Source: Caldilineaceae bacterium
GTDB taxonomy: Bacteria; Chloroflexota; Anaerolineae; Caldilineales; Caldilineaceae
Length of the DNA stretch: 64,000 nt
NCBI GenBank assembly: GCA_026645575.1
Contig: JAPKMW010000004.1
Span: forward strand, 1 to 64,000
Direction of reading: 5' to 3'
The translations under genes were made by a program, and so were the position numbers. Position 1 is the stretch's first letter. Every line of letters begins with the position of its first letter. Positions 38,612 to 46,867 of this stretch are shown one piece after another. Under the pieces are notes generated by a model, which worked only from the letters and a program-made list of their open reading frames with translations, had not been told where the DNA came from and made no database searches.

Positions 38612-39677
38612 TGGATGCTCCTTCCGCTGCCCCTTCCGCCAGCGCTTGTTGGGCAATCCGCCCAAAGGGTGAACCGGGGTCGCGCTTGATAATGCGGCGC
38701 AACTGCAACTGGGCGCGCGGGTCACCCCGTTTTGCCAGCTCGACCGCCTCGGCAAAGCCCTTTTCGGCAAAGCTGGTGTCGCGCGGCACAACGGGGTTGT
38801 CATAGGCTTTCCAATAATACTTGAGGTCATCGCTTTGCCAGTTGGCGTAGACCTCTTCCCAAGTAAACTTGATGTTCAGGCTAAGATGGGGTTGCAACAT
38901 GTGTTCGGCAATTGGGTCGCCGATGGCCTGATAACGATTATCGAGCGAGACCCGCAGCCGATCCTCGGTATAGTTGGGCAGCGCCTTGTGGACGGTCAGC
39001 GCCGGGAAGATCAGCGAGTCGCCGATCTCATAGTCGGTCGAGTGCCAGGCGACATCTAGCTCTTTGTGGGTTTTGGCATCTTGGTCGGTGTCCACATAAA
39101 GACCGCCGGCCCCCAGCGAAAAGTGATGATCCAGCACCTGGTTGACCTTATGCGAACCGGGCAAGACCGCCAGCCCGCCCAGTTCAATCGGGCAGTCGCC
39201 TACGGGCGCCCAGCAGGTCAGGTTATTAAAGCTGCCCTGAAAGTGGACAAAGTCCTGGTGAATCGGCGTTGTATGTTCGGTGTATTTCGGAAACCAGATA
39301 CGGGCGACCTTCTGCGGCTGCGCCATCACCGGGCGGCCCATCAAAGTTTCCATCATGGTCAGCACCTCCGGCCAGTGGGCTGAGCGGTGGAAACTCTCCA
39401 ATGAGTAGACCTTGTGATAGACATCGGTATAGCCCAGATCGCCCTCGGTGCATTGCGCGGCAACATTGGCGATACCGTCCATTGGGTCCGTGCCGGCGAC
39501 GAGCCAACCGCCACGCTGAATCACGGTGAACATCTCGCGGCGCAACTCGCGTAATTTATCCGGGTCTTGTAGCCGTTTGAAGAAGACATATCCTTCCTCG
39601 TCCAGCCGGCGGCGTAGTTCTGCGGGGTCGTGCATGGCGTCATTGGAGACGCGTAATTCTTTGAGTTCTGCGGACAT
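38604..39677 (-). CDS. phytanoyl-CoA dioxygenase (PhyH) family protein
   Basis: 357 residues, Fe(II)/2-oxoglutarate-dependent dioxygenase fold. The iron triad can be placed: HxD at H140-D142 (TTPIHQDFVHF) and a distal His at 230 (LTVHKALPNYTEDRLRVSL), with Arg 240 or 242 for 2-oxoglutarate. In bacteria PhyH enzymes hydroxylate diverse small molecules; in this cluster a hydroxylation or oxidative cleavage of the imported compound is plausible. AAAGGA precedes the ATG. Confidence 0.85.
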   Translation of the reverse strand: MSAELKELRVSNDAMHDPAELRRRLDEEGYVFFKRLQDPDKLRELRREMFTVIQRGGWLVAGTDPMDGIANVAAQCTEGDLGYTDVYHKVYSLESFHRSAHWPEVLTMMETLMGRPVMAQPQKVARIWFPKYTEHTTPIHQDFVHFQGSFNNLTCWAPVGDCPIELGGLAVLPGSHKVNQVLDHHFSLGAGGLYVDTDQDAKTHKELDVAWHSTDYEIGDSLIFPALTVHKALPNYTEDRLRVSLDNRYQAIGDPIAEHMLQPHLSLNIKFTWEEVYANWQSDDLKYYWKAYDNPVVPRDTSFAEKGFAEAVELAKRGDPRAQLQLRRIIKRDPGSPFGRIAQQALAEGAAEGASNG

Positions 39678-39758
39678 GACTTATCCTTTCGCGACAAACT
39701 ACGGTTTTGTTGAGTAAACCTTAATGGGTTGGCGTACTCTGGTAGGCGCACGTTTTTA

Positions 39759-39835
39759 TCCCGTAAGGACGGCTGAGTTTAGAGAGGAATAGATAAGAAC
39801 ACCACCATCCTAAACTCAAGCGTCCCTACGGGACG
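39759..39835. repeat. CCCGTA-GGACG/TGAGTTTAG palindrome, copy 1
   Basis: CCCGTAAGGACGGCTGAGTT and CTAAACTCAAGCGTCCCTAC form the two ends of a loop of about 30 bases. A related copy lies at 42628-42758. It lies between the DegT gene and the PhyH gene. Confidence 0.65.
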
Positions 39836-39847
39836 AGTTTACTCATG

Positions 39848-41074
39848 CTACCGCACGCGATAATGCTCCGCGACCTTTTTGATTGCAACACCAAAATTCT
39901 CCACATCCTGCTCCGTATACGAAGGATTCATGGGAATGACAATCGCCGTTTCCAAGAAGCGCTCAGAGCCGGCCAGGGCGAGCGAACCGTAATCAATATC
40001 GCGCGCCACACCCGGATAGGCCCAGGGAAAACCGGAGTCGCCATAGGTGCGCCGTTGGGCCAAGGCCGGATATTTGTAGATCGGGTAGACCAGGTAGGGC
40101 GAGTTGGCCGGGACCCCCTCGGCTTGCAGCGCGGCGGCAAATTGTTTGGCCGGGACGCGGAACGCCGTCGGTTCCATGTGAAAGGCATAGACCCAGTAGG
40201 AGTGGCGCGCTTCCGGCAGCACAGTCTGCAAGAAGAGGCCAGGTTCACTCGCCACCACTTCACTCAACTGGTTAGCTGCCCACTGCTTTTTCGCCACTGC
40301 TGCGCCGACCTTCTTGAGTTGGGCCAACCCCACCGCGCCCTGCAAATCGGTCATGCGATAGTTGGGGGCGAGATAGTTGTGTTCATAGACCGGCTGGCGC
40401 GGGTTCCCCTTGTCGGTGAACCACTTGAGGCGGTCGGCCAAATCATCGCGGTTGGTGATGACCATGCCGCCGTCACCGGTGGTCATGTGTTTGCCGCCAA
40501 AGCTAAAGCAGCCCAGGTCGCCCCACGAGCCGACCGGTCGTCCTTTGTATTCGGCCAGTTGCGATTGGGCGCAATCTTCGACCAGGAAAATGTTGTGTTT
40601 ACGCGCCAGTTCGACAAAGGGGGTGAGATCGCCGGGGTTGCCATAGAGATGCACCAGCACAATCGCCTTGGTGCGCTCGGTGATCTTGGCGGCTACATCA
40701 TTGACATCCAGGTTGCCACTTATCGGGTCAATGTCGGCAAAGACCGGCACGGCGTTCTGGTAGAGAATGCCAATGACCGTGCCAAAATCGGTGATGCTGG
40801 TGGTGATGATCTCGTCGCCGGGGTTGGGGTCGATCACGCCGATGGCGGTGTGGACTGCCGCCGTACCTGAGGTGACGGCCTGGGCGTACTTCACCCCCTG
40901 CTTGGCGGCGAAATCTTTTTCAAATTGGTTGACCTTCGTCCCGCCCAAGCGGCTCAACTTGCCGGCGCGGATCACCTCGGTCAGTTGTTCGATCTCCTCA
41001 TCGCCCAAATCCCACTGCGGACCGAAAGCGCCGGAGCGGACGGGCGGGGAGTCGCGTTCGATTGCGATTGCCAT
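39848..41074 (-). CDS. DegT/DnrJ/EryC1/StrS-type aminotransferase 1
   Basis: PLP-dependent sugar aminotransferase family, 408 residues. The catalytic Lys is K195 in SFGGKHMTTGDGG, and the PLP-pyridine Asp is D167 in VEDCAQSQ. Family members add or remove an amino group on keto-sugars or inososes with Gln/Glu. It neighbours a second, divergent member (41238-42491), and the two may act on successive or alternative substrates. In this catabolic setting, removal of an amino group from an amino-sugar or inosamine is as likely as synthesis. Confidence 0.88.
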   Translation of the reverse strand: MAIAIERDSPPVRSGAFGPQWDLGDEEIEQLTEVIRAGKLSRLGGTKVNQFEKDFAAKQGVKYAQAVTSGTAAVHTAIGVIDPNPGDEIITTSITDFGTVIGILYQNAVPVFADIDPISGNLDVNDVAAKITERTKAIVLVHLYGNPGDLTPFVELARKHNIFLVEDCAQSQLAEYKGRPVGSWGDLGCFSFGGKHMTTGDGGMVITNRDDLADRLKWFTDKGNPRQPVYEHNYLAPNYRMTDLQGAVGLAQLKKVGAAVAKKQWAANQLSEVVASEPGLFLQTVLPEARHSYWVYAFHMEPTAFRVPAKQFAAALQAEGVPANSPYLVYPIYKYPALAQRRTYGDSGFPWAYPGVARDIDYGSLALAGSERFLETAIVIPMNPSYTEQDVENFGVAIKKVAEHYRVR

Positions 41075-41139
41075 AATAGTTTCCCTATGTGAAATGAATT
41101 GACTGATTAGAATTGATCACTCAATAACTCGAACAACCG

Positions 41140-41210
41140 GGAGATAAAGAGATTGGGAGATTGAGAGATTGAGTGCCTGAATCTCTGAATCTCTCAATCT
41201 CTTTATCTCC
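41140..41210. repeat. AGAGATT heptad palindrome, locus 4
   Basis: GGAGATAAAGAGATTGGGAG and following bases form the left arm; ATCTCTCAATCTCTTTATCT and CC the right. It lies between the two aminotransferase genes. Confidence 0.75.
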
Positions 41211-41237
41211 TGTACACAACTATTGCGTCCCTAATCC

Positions 41238-42491
41238 TTAGCGCCGAAACGCTCCGGCCACCTTCTGGAAAATTGCCACCGTGTCGTCGATCTCCCGGCT
41301 GCCCCAGTTCTCGTGAAAGAAGAGAATGAAGTGGCTGGCGAGCATGGCTTGGGCATTGGGACAGGCGAATTGGCGGTCGGGATCGCCCTTGTATGCCGGG
41401 CTGTGCCACGGGTAGCCGCTCGTGCCAAAGACACGGCGGTTGACAAACCAATCCATCTGGTGGGGCAACCCGGCGCGATAGTCGGTTGCGATGGACAAGC
41501 CCTCGGCGCGCAGACAGTCGCAAAAGGTCGCTTTGTCGCAGGTAACGGCGGCGGGGTGAAAGTGAATGGGCAAAAACCAATAGCTCGACGCATAACCGGG
41601 CCGGGGTGGCGCAATCGACACGGCGCCCAGTTCGCTCAACCCTTCGCACAGTTGGCCCACAATCGCCCGCCGCCGTTCGATGCTGTCCGGCAACTTGCGC
41701 AGTTGCACCCGCCCCATGGCCGCTGCCAGATCGTTGAGGTTGAAGTTGAGCGACGCAAACTGATTGGTCGAACCGGGGGGCAAAAAGAAGGGCTTGCCCC
41801 GATCCGAAGCGCGGCGCACCGCCTGATAGCGCGCTTCATCACGGGTAAAGACCACGCCCCCCTGCGGCCCGGTGCTGTGATGTTTGCCGCCCATGGTTGA
41901 AAAGGCGGCCAGATCGCCAAAGTTGCCCAGCAGTTGACCGTGCAGGCGGGCGCCGTGAGCTTGCGCACAATCTTCGATGACGGGGATGCCATGTTGTTGC
42001 CCCAACGCCATAATACCCACCATGTCGGCTGGCTCACCGGCAATGTGCGGCACAATGATGGCGCGCGTCAGCGGGCTGATCAGCGCCGCGATCTGTTCTG
42101 GCCCGGTCACCAAATGGTCGGGGATGCTGTCGGCGATCACCGGGATCTGGTTTTGCAGCGGGATCGGCATCATGCCACCGGGGTCGGTAAAGGGGCCGAT
42201 GATCACCTCGCCAAAGGGTTCCAGGTCCAGCGCCCGTAGCGCCACATAGACCGCCGCCGAGCCGGAACTGACGGCATCGGCATAGCCGCCACCCAGCCAC
42301 GCCGCAAACTCGGCGCAGTAGGAGCGTTCCTCCGCGCCGTCATAGGCGGGTAAGACCCCGCTTTCGATCACCCCATCCAAAAAGGCATCAACCGCTGCTT
42401 TCTCTTCGGCGCCAATATGCCCACGGTTTGGAAAGGGGTCGCGCCGCACGGGCGTGCCGCCGTAGTGTGCTAGTTGAGATTTGTCAGTCAT
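41238..42491 (-). CDS. DegT/DnrJ/EryC1/StrS-type aminotransferase 2
   Basis: 417 residues. The Lys is K203 in FSTMGGKHHSTGPQGG, and the Asp is D174 in VIEDCAQAHG. It differs from its neighbour in substrate-loop regions (FTDPGGMMPIPLQNQ here, ITDFGTVIGILYQNA there). The pairing of two family members within one catabolic region is uncommon and suggests either a heteromer or two transamination steps. It is followed by a heptad palindrome. Confidence 0.87.
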   Translation of the reverse strand: MTDKSQLAHYGGTPVRRDPFPNRGHIGAEEKAAVDAFLDGVIESGVLPAYDGAEERSYCAEFAAWLGGGYADAVSSGSAAVYVALRALDLEPFGEVIIGPFTDPGGMMPIPLQNQIPVIADSIPDHLVTGPEQIAALISPLTRAIIVPHIAGEPADMVGIMALGQQHGIPVIEDCAQAHGARLHGQLLGNFGDLAAFSTMGGKHHSTGPQGGVVFTRDEARYQAVRRASDRGKPFFLPPGSTNQFASLNFNLNDLAAAMGRVQLRKLPDSIERRRAIVGQLCEGLSELGAVSIAPPRPGYASSYWFLPIHFHPAAVTCDKATFCDCLRAEGLSIATDYRAGLPHQMDWFVNRRVFGTSGYPWHSPAYKGDPDRQFACPNAQAMLASHFILFFHENWGSREIDDTVAIFQKVAGAFRR

Positions 42492-42627
42492 TGCAATGTC
42501 TACACCATTTCTAAAAAGCTGTTTAAAAAGTCGTGATTAGGGACCGCAAGAGTGCCGGGACTAGCCAGCAACTATCGGGGTATGGCGTTAGTCGTGTTTT
42601 GTGAAATAAGTCTTGACAAGATGACCA

Positions 42628-42758
42628 GTCCTGTAGGGACAGTTGAGTTTAGGGGAGATGAGAAAATGAGAATACTCGTTTTTAAACTCATGCGTCCCGA
42701 TGGGACGGATCAGCCTTTCTTTCTCTTTTTTCCCTAAATTCAGCCGTCCCTACGGGAC
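42628..42758. repeat. GTCC-GTAGGGAC/TGAGTTTAG palindrome, copy 2
   Basis: GTCCTGTAGGGACAGTTGAG at the left and CAGCCGTCCCTACGGGAC at the right, with a third related block (AAACTCATGCGTCCCGATGG) in the middle. It fills most of the 338-base gap 42492-42829, which has no gene. Confidence 0.65.
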
Positions 42759-42829
42759 AAAAGCACATGTTGGTCGGCCTGAACCAACTTATCACTACTT
42801 ATTTTATAGGACAGTAATAACGCTGAAAA

Positions 42830-43579
42830 CTATAATCTCAACAATCGCTGCGCATTGCCTCCCAACACCAGCCGTTTGGCCTCGGCGGAGATGGCCGCCG
42901 TGATGATTTTGCCCAGTTGCGGACGGGGGTCCATGAGCGGCTGATCGGAGCCAAAGAGGACGCGGTCGGCGCCGGCTGCGTTCACCAACTGTTCAATCAC
43001 CCCCGGCGTGCGAAAGGTAGAGCAGGTTTCCAGATAGACGTTGGGGTGGGCCTGTGCGGCGGCAATGGCTTCGGCGCGCGCTTCCGGTACATTGCCGCTA
43101 TGACCGGCCACAAAGTTGGCATCGGGGTAAAGCGGCGCAATCTCTTGCAGGAAGCGGGGGCGGTTCTGACGCAGATGGTCGGTGTGAAAAATCACGGCCA
43201 GTTTGCGTTCGTGGGCAAATTGATAGATGGGGTGCCATTCAGGGCGGTTGAACTCCCAGGGCGTATAAGGAGGATAGAGCTTGATCGCCACAAAGTGTAA
43301 TTCGTCAATGGCGCGCGCAAGTTCCGCCACCATGCGGTCGGGCATGGTGGGCGACACATAGGCAAAGCCCAGAAAGCGGTCGGGATGTTGGCCAATAAAA
43401 CGGGCGGTCAAATTGTTGCCGGTGGTGCCGTCGGGGTGAAAGATCTGGAAGAGGCAGGCAATATCAATGCCGGCCTGATCCATGGCGTGCAACATCAGCG
43501 CCGGGTCATCCTTCATGCCATAGAGATCCCAGCGCCCTACATGGCCATGAAAATCAATGACCTTGATACCCTCAATCAT
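42830..43579 (-). CDS. amidohydrolase-fold protein, intact metal site
   Basis: 249 residues, one amidohydrolase_2 barrel. VIDFHGHVG gives H11 and H13 (HxH), and VLFGSDQPLMD carries the final Asp. It matches the second domain of the fused protein at 34407-35939. The chosen ATG at 43579 overlaps the end of the upstream gene by 8 bases, so the two are translationally coupled. Decarboxylation or hydrolysis of a small carboxylate is the family-level guess. Confidence 0.82.
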   Translation of the reverse strand: MIEGIKVIDFHGHVGRWDLYGMKDDPALMLHAMDQAGIDIACLFQIFHPDGTTGNNLTARFIGQHPDRFLGFAYVSPTMPDRMVAELARAIDELHFVAIKLYPPYTPWEFNRPEWHPIYQFAHERKLAVIFHTDHLRQNRPRFLQEIAPLYPDANFVAGHSGNVPEARAEAIAAAQAHPNVYLETCSTFRTPGVIEQLVNAAGADRVLFGSDQPLMDPRPQLGKIITAAISAEAKRLVLGGNAQRLLRL

Positions 43580-44345
43580 GGCGCCCCTCCCCTTGCAAAA
43601 TGCGTTCCAAATTGCCGGCGCAGATGAGCGCCAGTTCGTCGTCGCACAGGCGAGTGTGGTGCAGATAAAAGAGCATCGGCCCCATCGCGTAGCGCCAATA
43701 CCAGGAGCCATAGATCAACCGTTGGGCGCCAAAGCGGTCGCATAATGCCTCAAACTCGCCAATCGGCTCGTAGCGGCTCAATTCCAAATAACTGTTGGGC
43801 AGCGTCTGCAACAAGGGGCGCACCCAGAGGGCATGGCTATAGTGCGCGCCGACCAGCACAGTCACCAGCTTGGGATAGGCTTGCAACGTGGTGATCAACT
43901 CGTCCAGGTTGGCGTCCGGCAGCGCAATCCAAAGGGGGATACGTTCTTCGCTGAGCCAGGTCAGCAATTCGCCATAGGCCCACGGGCGGAAGGGCAGCCC
44001 CACCACCTTGCAGTCAAAGAGCCGCACCGACCGCACCTGTCCCTGGCGGTGCAACGTCTGAATCTGCGCCAACGAATCTTCCGTCGGCATGACCAGCCAT
44101 TGCGGCGCCAGGCGTCCATCAGCGCCCAGCCATTCTTGCAAATAAAGGTTGCCCTCAATCGGGCTAAGGGTTTCGGCTTGCGCATGGTAGATGAGGGCGC
44201 GACCCACCCCATGCCGATCCATCTCGGCCAACAGCCCCGCCCGGTCGCGACAGGGCGCAGGTTCATTATATATATCCCCCACGCGCACATTGGCATCAAA
44301 GACCGGGACGCGGGCGGTAAAGTGCAACGAAGGAGGCATGAACAA
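43572..44345 (-). CDS. amidohydrolase-fold protein, degenerate metal site
   Basis: 257 residues. The fold resembles amidohydrolase_2, but the start reads PVFDANVRVGD where DxHxH is expected, and the final motif is YGSWYW instead of GTDxP, so metal binding is doubtful. It corresponds to the inactive first domain of the fused protein at 34407-35939 and sits directly upstream of the intact partner. A TTG start at 44345 is 6 bases from AAAGGA; an ATG at 44339 is the alternative. It probably forms a heteromer with the product of 42830-43579. Confidence 0.72.
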   Translation of the reverse strand: MFMPPSLHFTARVPVFDANVRVGDIYNEPAPCRDRAGLLAEMDRHGVGRALIYHAQAETLSPIEGNLYLQEWLGADGRLAPQWLVMPTEDSLAQIQTLHRQGQVRSVRLFDCKVVGLPFRPWAYGELLTWLSEERIPLWIALPDANLDELITTLQAYPKLVTVLVGAHYSHALWVRPLLQTLPNSYLELSRYEPIGEFEALCDRFGAQRLIYGSWYWRYAMGPMLFYLHHTRLCDDELALICAGNLERILQGEGRHD

Positions 44346-44390
44346 TTGAAATCCTTTCGTGTGGGTGACGAGGTGCGTAAGTTCCCTGAT

Positions 44391-44447
44391 GGAGATTAAG
44401 AGATTAGGAGATTACATGCGGCAATCTCTTAATCTCCCAATCTCTCT
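44391..44447. repeat. AGAGATT heptad palindrome, locus 5
   Basis: GGAGATTAAGAGATTAGGAG and ATT form the left arm; CAATCTCTTAATCTCCCAAT and CTCTC the right. It lies between the VOC gene and the degenerate amidohydrolase gene. Confidence 0.75.
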
Positions 44448-44459
44448 GCTACGTAACCG

Positions 44460-44840
44460 TCAAATTTCAGCATAGACCTCAAGCATATTACCTTCCGGAT
44501 CGGCAAAGTAGACTGTGCGGTGTCCTCTAGGCTGGTCTGTCGGCGGCTCCAAGATGGTCACACCCTTGGCAACCAGTTGTGCGTAACATTGATCGACTTC
44601 GGGCGGTGATACGAGAAAAGCGATCTGCACCCCCGGCAACGTTGGTCGCACACCATGACCATCATACCCGCGTGTGCGCTGGCGGAGGCCAAGCAAAACG
44701 GAACCAGCCCGCAAAGCCAGGCTTGTTTCTGATTCAGAGTTGACCGGAAACGCAAAGAGATCCTGATAGAACGCTTTCATCCGCGCCAGATCATCGCATA
44801 AAATGATCACATAATTTATTTGCTGAACCGCTGTAAGCAT
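44460..44840 (-). CDS. VOC (glyoxalase/bleomycin-resistance) superfamily protein
   Basis: 126 residues of two beta-alpha-beta-beta-beta units. VQQINYVIILCDDLARMKAF starts the first unit and FLVSPPEVDQCYAQL the second; the last strand TVYFADPEGNMLEVYAEI carries the usual Glu ligand. Metal-dependent epimerase, isomerase or dioxygenase activity is possible; the class is too broad for a substrate. It lies in the minus-strand catabolic run, 24 bases after the DSD1-like gene. Confidence 0.82.
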   Translation of the reverse strand: MLTAVQQINYVIILCDDLARMKAFYQDLFAFPVNSESETSLALRAGSVLLGLRQRTRGYDGHGVRPTLPGVQIAFLVSPPEVDQCYAQLVAKGVTILEPPTDQPRGHRTVYFADPEGNMLEVYAEI

Positions 44841-44864
44841 GGAATCCCCCTGGTGTACTTGTTG

Positions 44865-45950
44865 TTATTGCAACTTGCCGCGGCCCAAAATCGGCCAGGC
44901 GCATTCGACAAGGCCGTTGCGCACCCCCACCATCATCTCGTGCAGATAGACCGTGCCATCGCCATAGCCGACGACAAAATCGAGCAGATCGCCGACCCTG
45001 AGCGTTTCATTGGGGCTGTCGAGTTCGAGCGCACCATGTTCGGCAGAAGAGATGACTTTGCGTACCTTTTGCGCCAACCCCAGCGGCGCCGGCGCGCCAT
45101 CGGTGCTGGGCAGCGCCTTGAAACCGGCATCGCAGATAATGCGCCGCGGATTGGGGCGGCTGGTGACGGTGGTCTGGACAAAGAGCGCCGGTTGTAGATC
45201 AACGCCCCAGCTTTGATAGGTGACATCGCAGAAGATGGCGCCCCCGGCCTGAATCTCGGTCATGCCCGTCAAAAAGGGCGTAACCTGATAGGTGCCGCTC
45301 CCCCCACCCGACACAATTTCAATGGGGATGCCCTGCCGGCGACAGAGATCGGCGCTGCTGGTGAGGTGGTTAATGCTCCGTTCGATAGCGTGGCGTTTTT
45401 GCGTCGGGTCAGCCAGATCGAGCGTATGCCCTTCCCAACTCATCAGCCCGCGCAGCTTTACCCCCGGCGTTTGGGTGATCAAGCGGGCCAGGGCCAATAC
45501 CGGCTCACCCGGCTCTACACCGGCGCGCTCCATGCCACAGTTCAGTTCGATCAACACCCCAATCTCGGCGCCATATTGCGTTGCTGCCGCGCCTAGCGCC
45601 GCCACATTCTCTGGGTTGTCCACCGCCACCTTCACATCGGCCTGGCGACACAGATTAGCCAGCCGGGGCAATTTCAACTTGCCGGTTACCTGGTTGGCAA
45701 TGAGGATCTCCTTGATTCCCGCCGCCACCATCACCTCGGCTTCGCTCAACTTGGCACAGGTGACGCCAATGGCGCCCGCCGCGATCAATTTGTGAGCAAT
45801 GGCGGGCACTTTGATCCCTTTGGTGTGGGGGCGCCAGTGAACCCCCGCCTGGCGAAAGTGATGGGCCAGGGCAGCAATGTTCTGCTCCAACCGATCCAGA
45901 TCAACCCACAGCAGCGGTGTATCGACATCCGCTTTGGCTAAACCAATCAT
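44865..45950 (-). CDS. D-threonine aldolase / D-serine dehydratase-like PLP enzyme
   Basis: 361 residues, alanine-racemase-type barrel. The PLP Lys is K44 in WRPHTKGIKVP, followed by VTCAKLSEAEV and VVSGGGSGTY-like loops (IVSGGGSGTYQVT). The C-terminal domain ends YGDGTVYLHEMMVGVRNG; the HxC zinc pair expected in D-serine dehydratase is not seen, although the SSAEHGALEL His is. It may therefore be a related lyase or aldolase acting on another beta-hydroxy amino acid. GAAGGAG precedes the ATG. Confidence 0.82.
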   Translation of the reverse strand: MIGLAKADVDTPLLWVDLDRLEQNIAALAHHFRQAGVHWRPHTKGIKVPAIAHKLIAAGAIGVTCAKLSEAEVMVAAGIKEILIANQVTGKLKLPRLANLCRQADVKVAVDNPENVAALGAAATQYGAEIGVLIELNCGMERAGVEPGEPVLALARLITQTPGVKLRGLMSWEGHTLDLADPTQKRHAIERSINHLTSSADLCRRQGIPIEIVSGGGSGTYQVTPFLTGMTEIQAGGAIFCDVTYQSWGVDLQPALFVQTTVTSRPNPRRIICDAGFKALPSTDGAPAPLGLAQKVRKVISSAEHGALELDSPNETLRVGDLLDFVVGYGDGTVYLHEMMVGVRNGLVECAWPILGRGKLQ

Positions 45951-45995
45951 CTATCGGCTCCTTCAATCTGCACTGTGCGTTCCGTAGTAAAGTCT

Positions 45996-46733
45996 TTACT
46001 CCGGTTCACGCATCACGTTCTGTGGATATTCCAGCCGGACTTCGTCCAACAGTACATAGCCTTCCGGCAGGTAGCTGCGATCCACCGAATAATCCACTTC
46101 CGGGCGGCGATGGTGAATGCCTTGTGGTTCGGGTGTCAACGGCACAATTTCCAGCGGGTGGAGCAGCAGAATAATATCGATATTGACATCAGCCAGCACT
46201 TCATCAATCTCACCCCAGCCGTACACATGGTTGAGATCATGGCGCGCGCCGATACAGAGCCACTGGTCGGGATCGGTGGTGAGCGTAATCGTTTGCTCTG
46301 ACCAGTCGGGAGTGATTTCAAAGGGCTGACCGGTCAACACAAAGTTGATGGCTTTATCACCCACCTTCGACTGGCAATGCAGCACTAGCTTGGCCCCACG
46401 CAGCGCCACATCCCCCTTCAGCCGCACGGTCAGTTTGGCATTGCGCAGATCGGTCGAGTAGCCGCCCTCAATGAAACGGTTGCCGGCCATCAATGGCCCA
46501 TAGACCGGCCCAGGATTGGGCTGCGGCGCCGTAAAGAGAATAAAGAGCAGGTGTAAATAGCCGCCGCCGGGAAAGGCATGGTTGGAATCGATGCCCCACG
46601 GGCTGTGCGAGATCAGCGCACAATCGACCACTTCGGCGGCGACCGGTCGATTGTGGCCCAGCCAGGCGATCCAGCCGCCGGGGCCGTTGTCAAAGGTTTC
46701 GTGATAAACGCGTTTTGCACTCTCTGTGGTCAT
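45996..46733 (-). CDS. uncharacterised beta-sandwich-like protein
   Basis: I do not recognise a named family. The 245 residues begin with ETFDNGPGGWIAWLGHNRPV and have alternating strands and Trp/Gly-rich turns, typical of a carbohydrate-binding jelly-roll fold. No signal peptide is visible. It lies between the permease pair and the D-threonine-aldolase-like gene in one transcription unit, so it may handle a sugar-like intermediate or act as an auxiliary binding protein. Confidence 0.65.
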   Translation of the reverse strand: MTTESAKRVYHETFDNGPGGWIAWLGHNRPVAAEVVDCALISHSPWGIDSNHAFPGGGYLHLLFILFTAPQPNPGPVYGPLMAGNRFIEGGYSTDLRNAKLTVRLKGDVALRGAKLVLHCQSKVGDKAINFVLTGQPFEITPDWSEQTITLTTDPDQWLCIGARHDLNHVYGWGEIDEVLADVNIDIILLLHPLEIVPLTPEPQGIHHRRPEVDYSVDRSYLPEGYVLLDEVRLEYPQNVMREPE

Positions 46734-46752
46734 GACATCCCTCTTGGCAACA

Positions 46753-46867
46753 GGAGATTGAGAGATACAGAGATTGAGAGATTAAGTCAAGCCAATCTCT
46801 CAATCTCTGTATCTCTCAATCTCTGTATCTCTCAATCTCTGTATCTCTCAATCTCTGTATCTCTTAA
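46753..46867. repeat. AGAGATT heptad palindrome, locus 6 (longest)
   Basis: The left arm GGAGATTGAGAGATACAGAG continues to 46785. The right arm has four or more copies of a 14-base unit CTCAATCTCTGTAT to 46867, more than needed to pair. It overlaps the stop codon of the permease gene that ends at 46864. Confidence 0.8.

Noticed and set aside
39845..40870. 341-residue frame on the plus strand
   Set aside because: It is antisense to the first DegT aminotransferase, whose PLP Lys and Asp are intact.
17351..46867. Arrays of short repeated units that could be taken for CRISPR
   Set aside because: Units are 7 bases with no unique spacers, they are inverted about a centre, and no cas gene is present.
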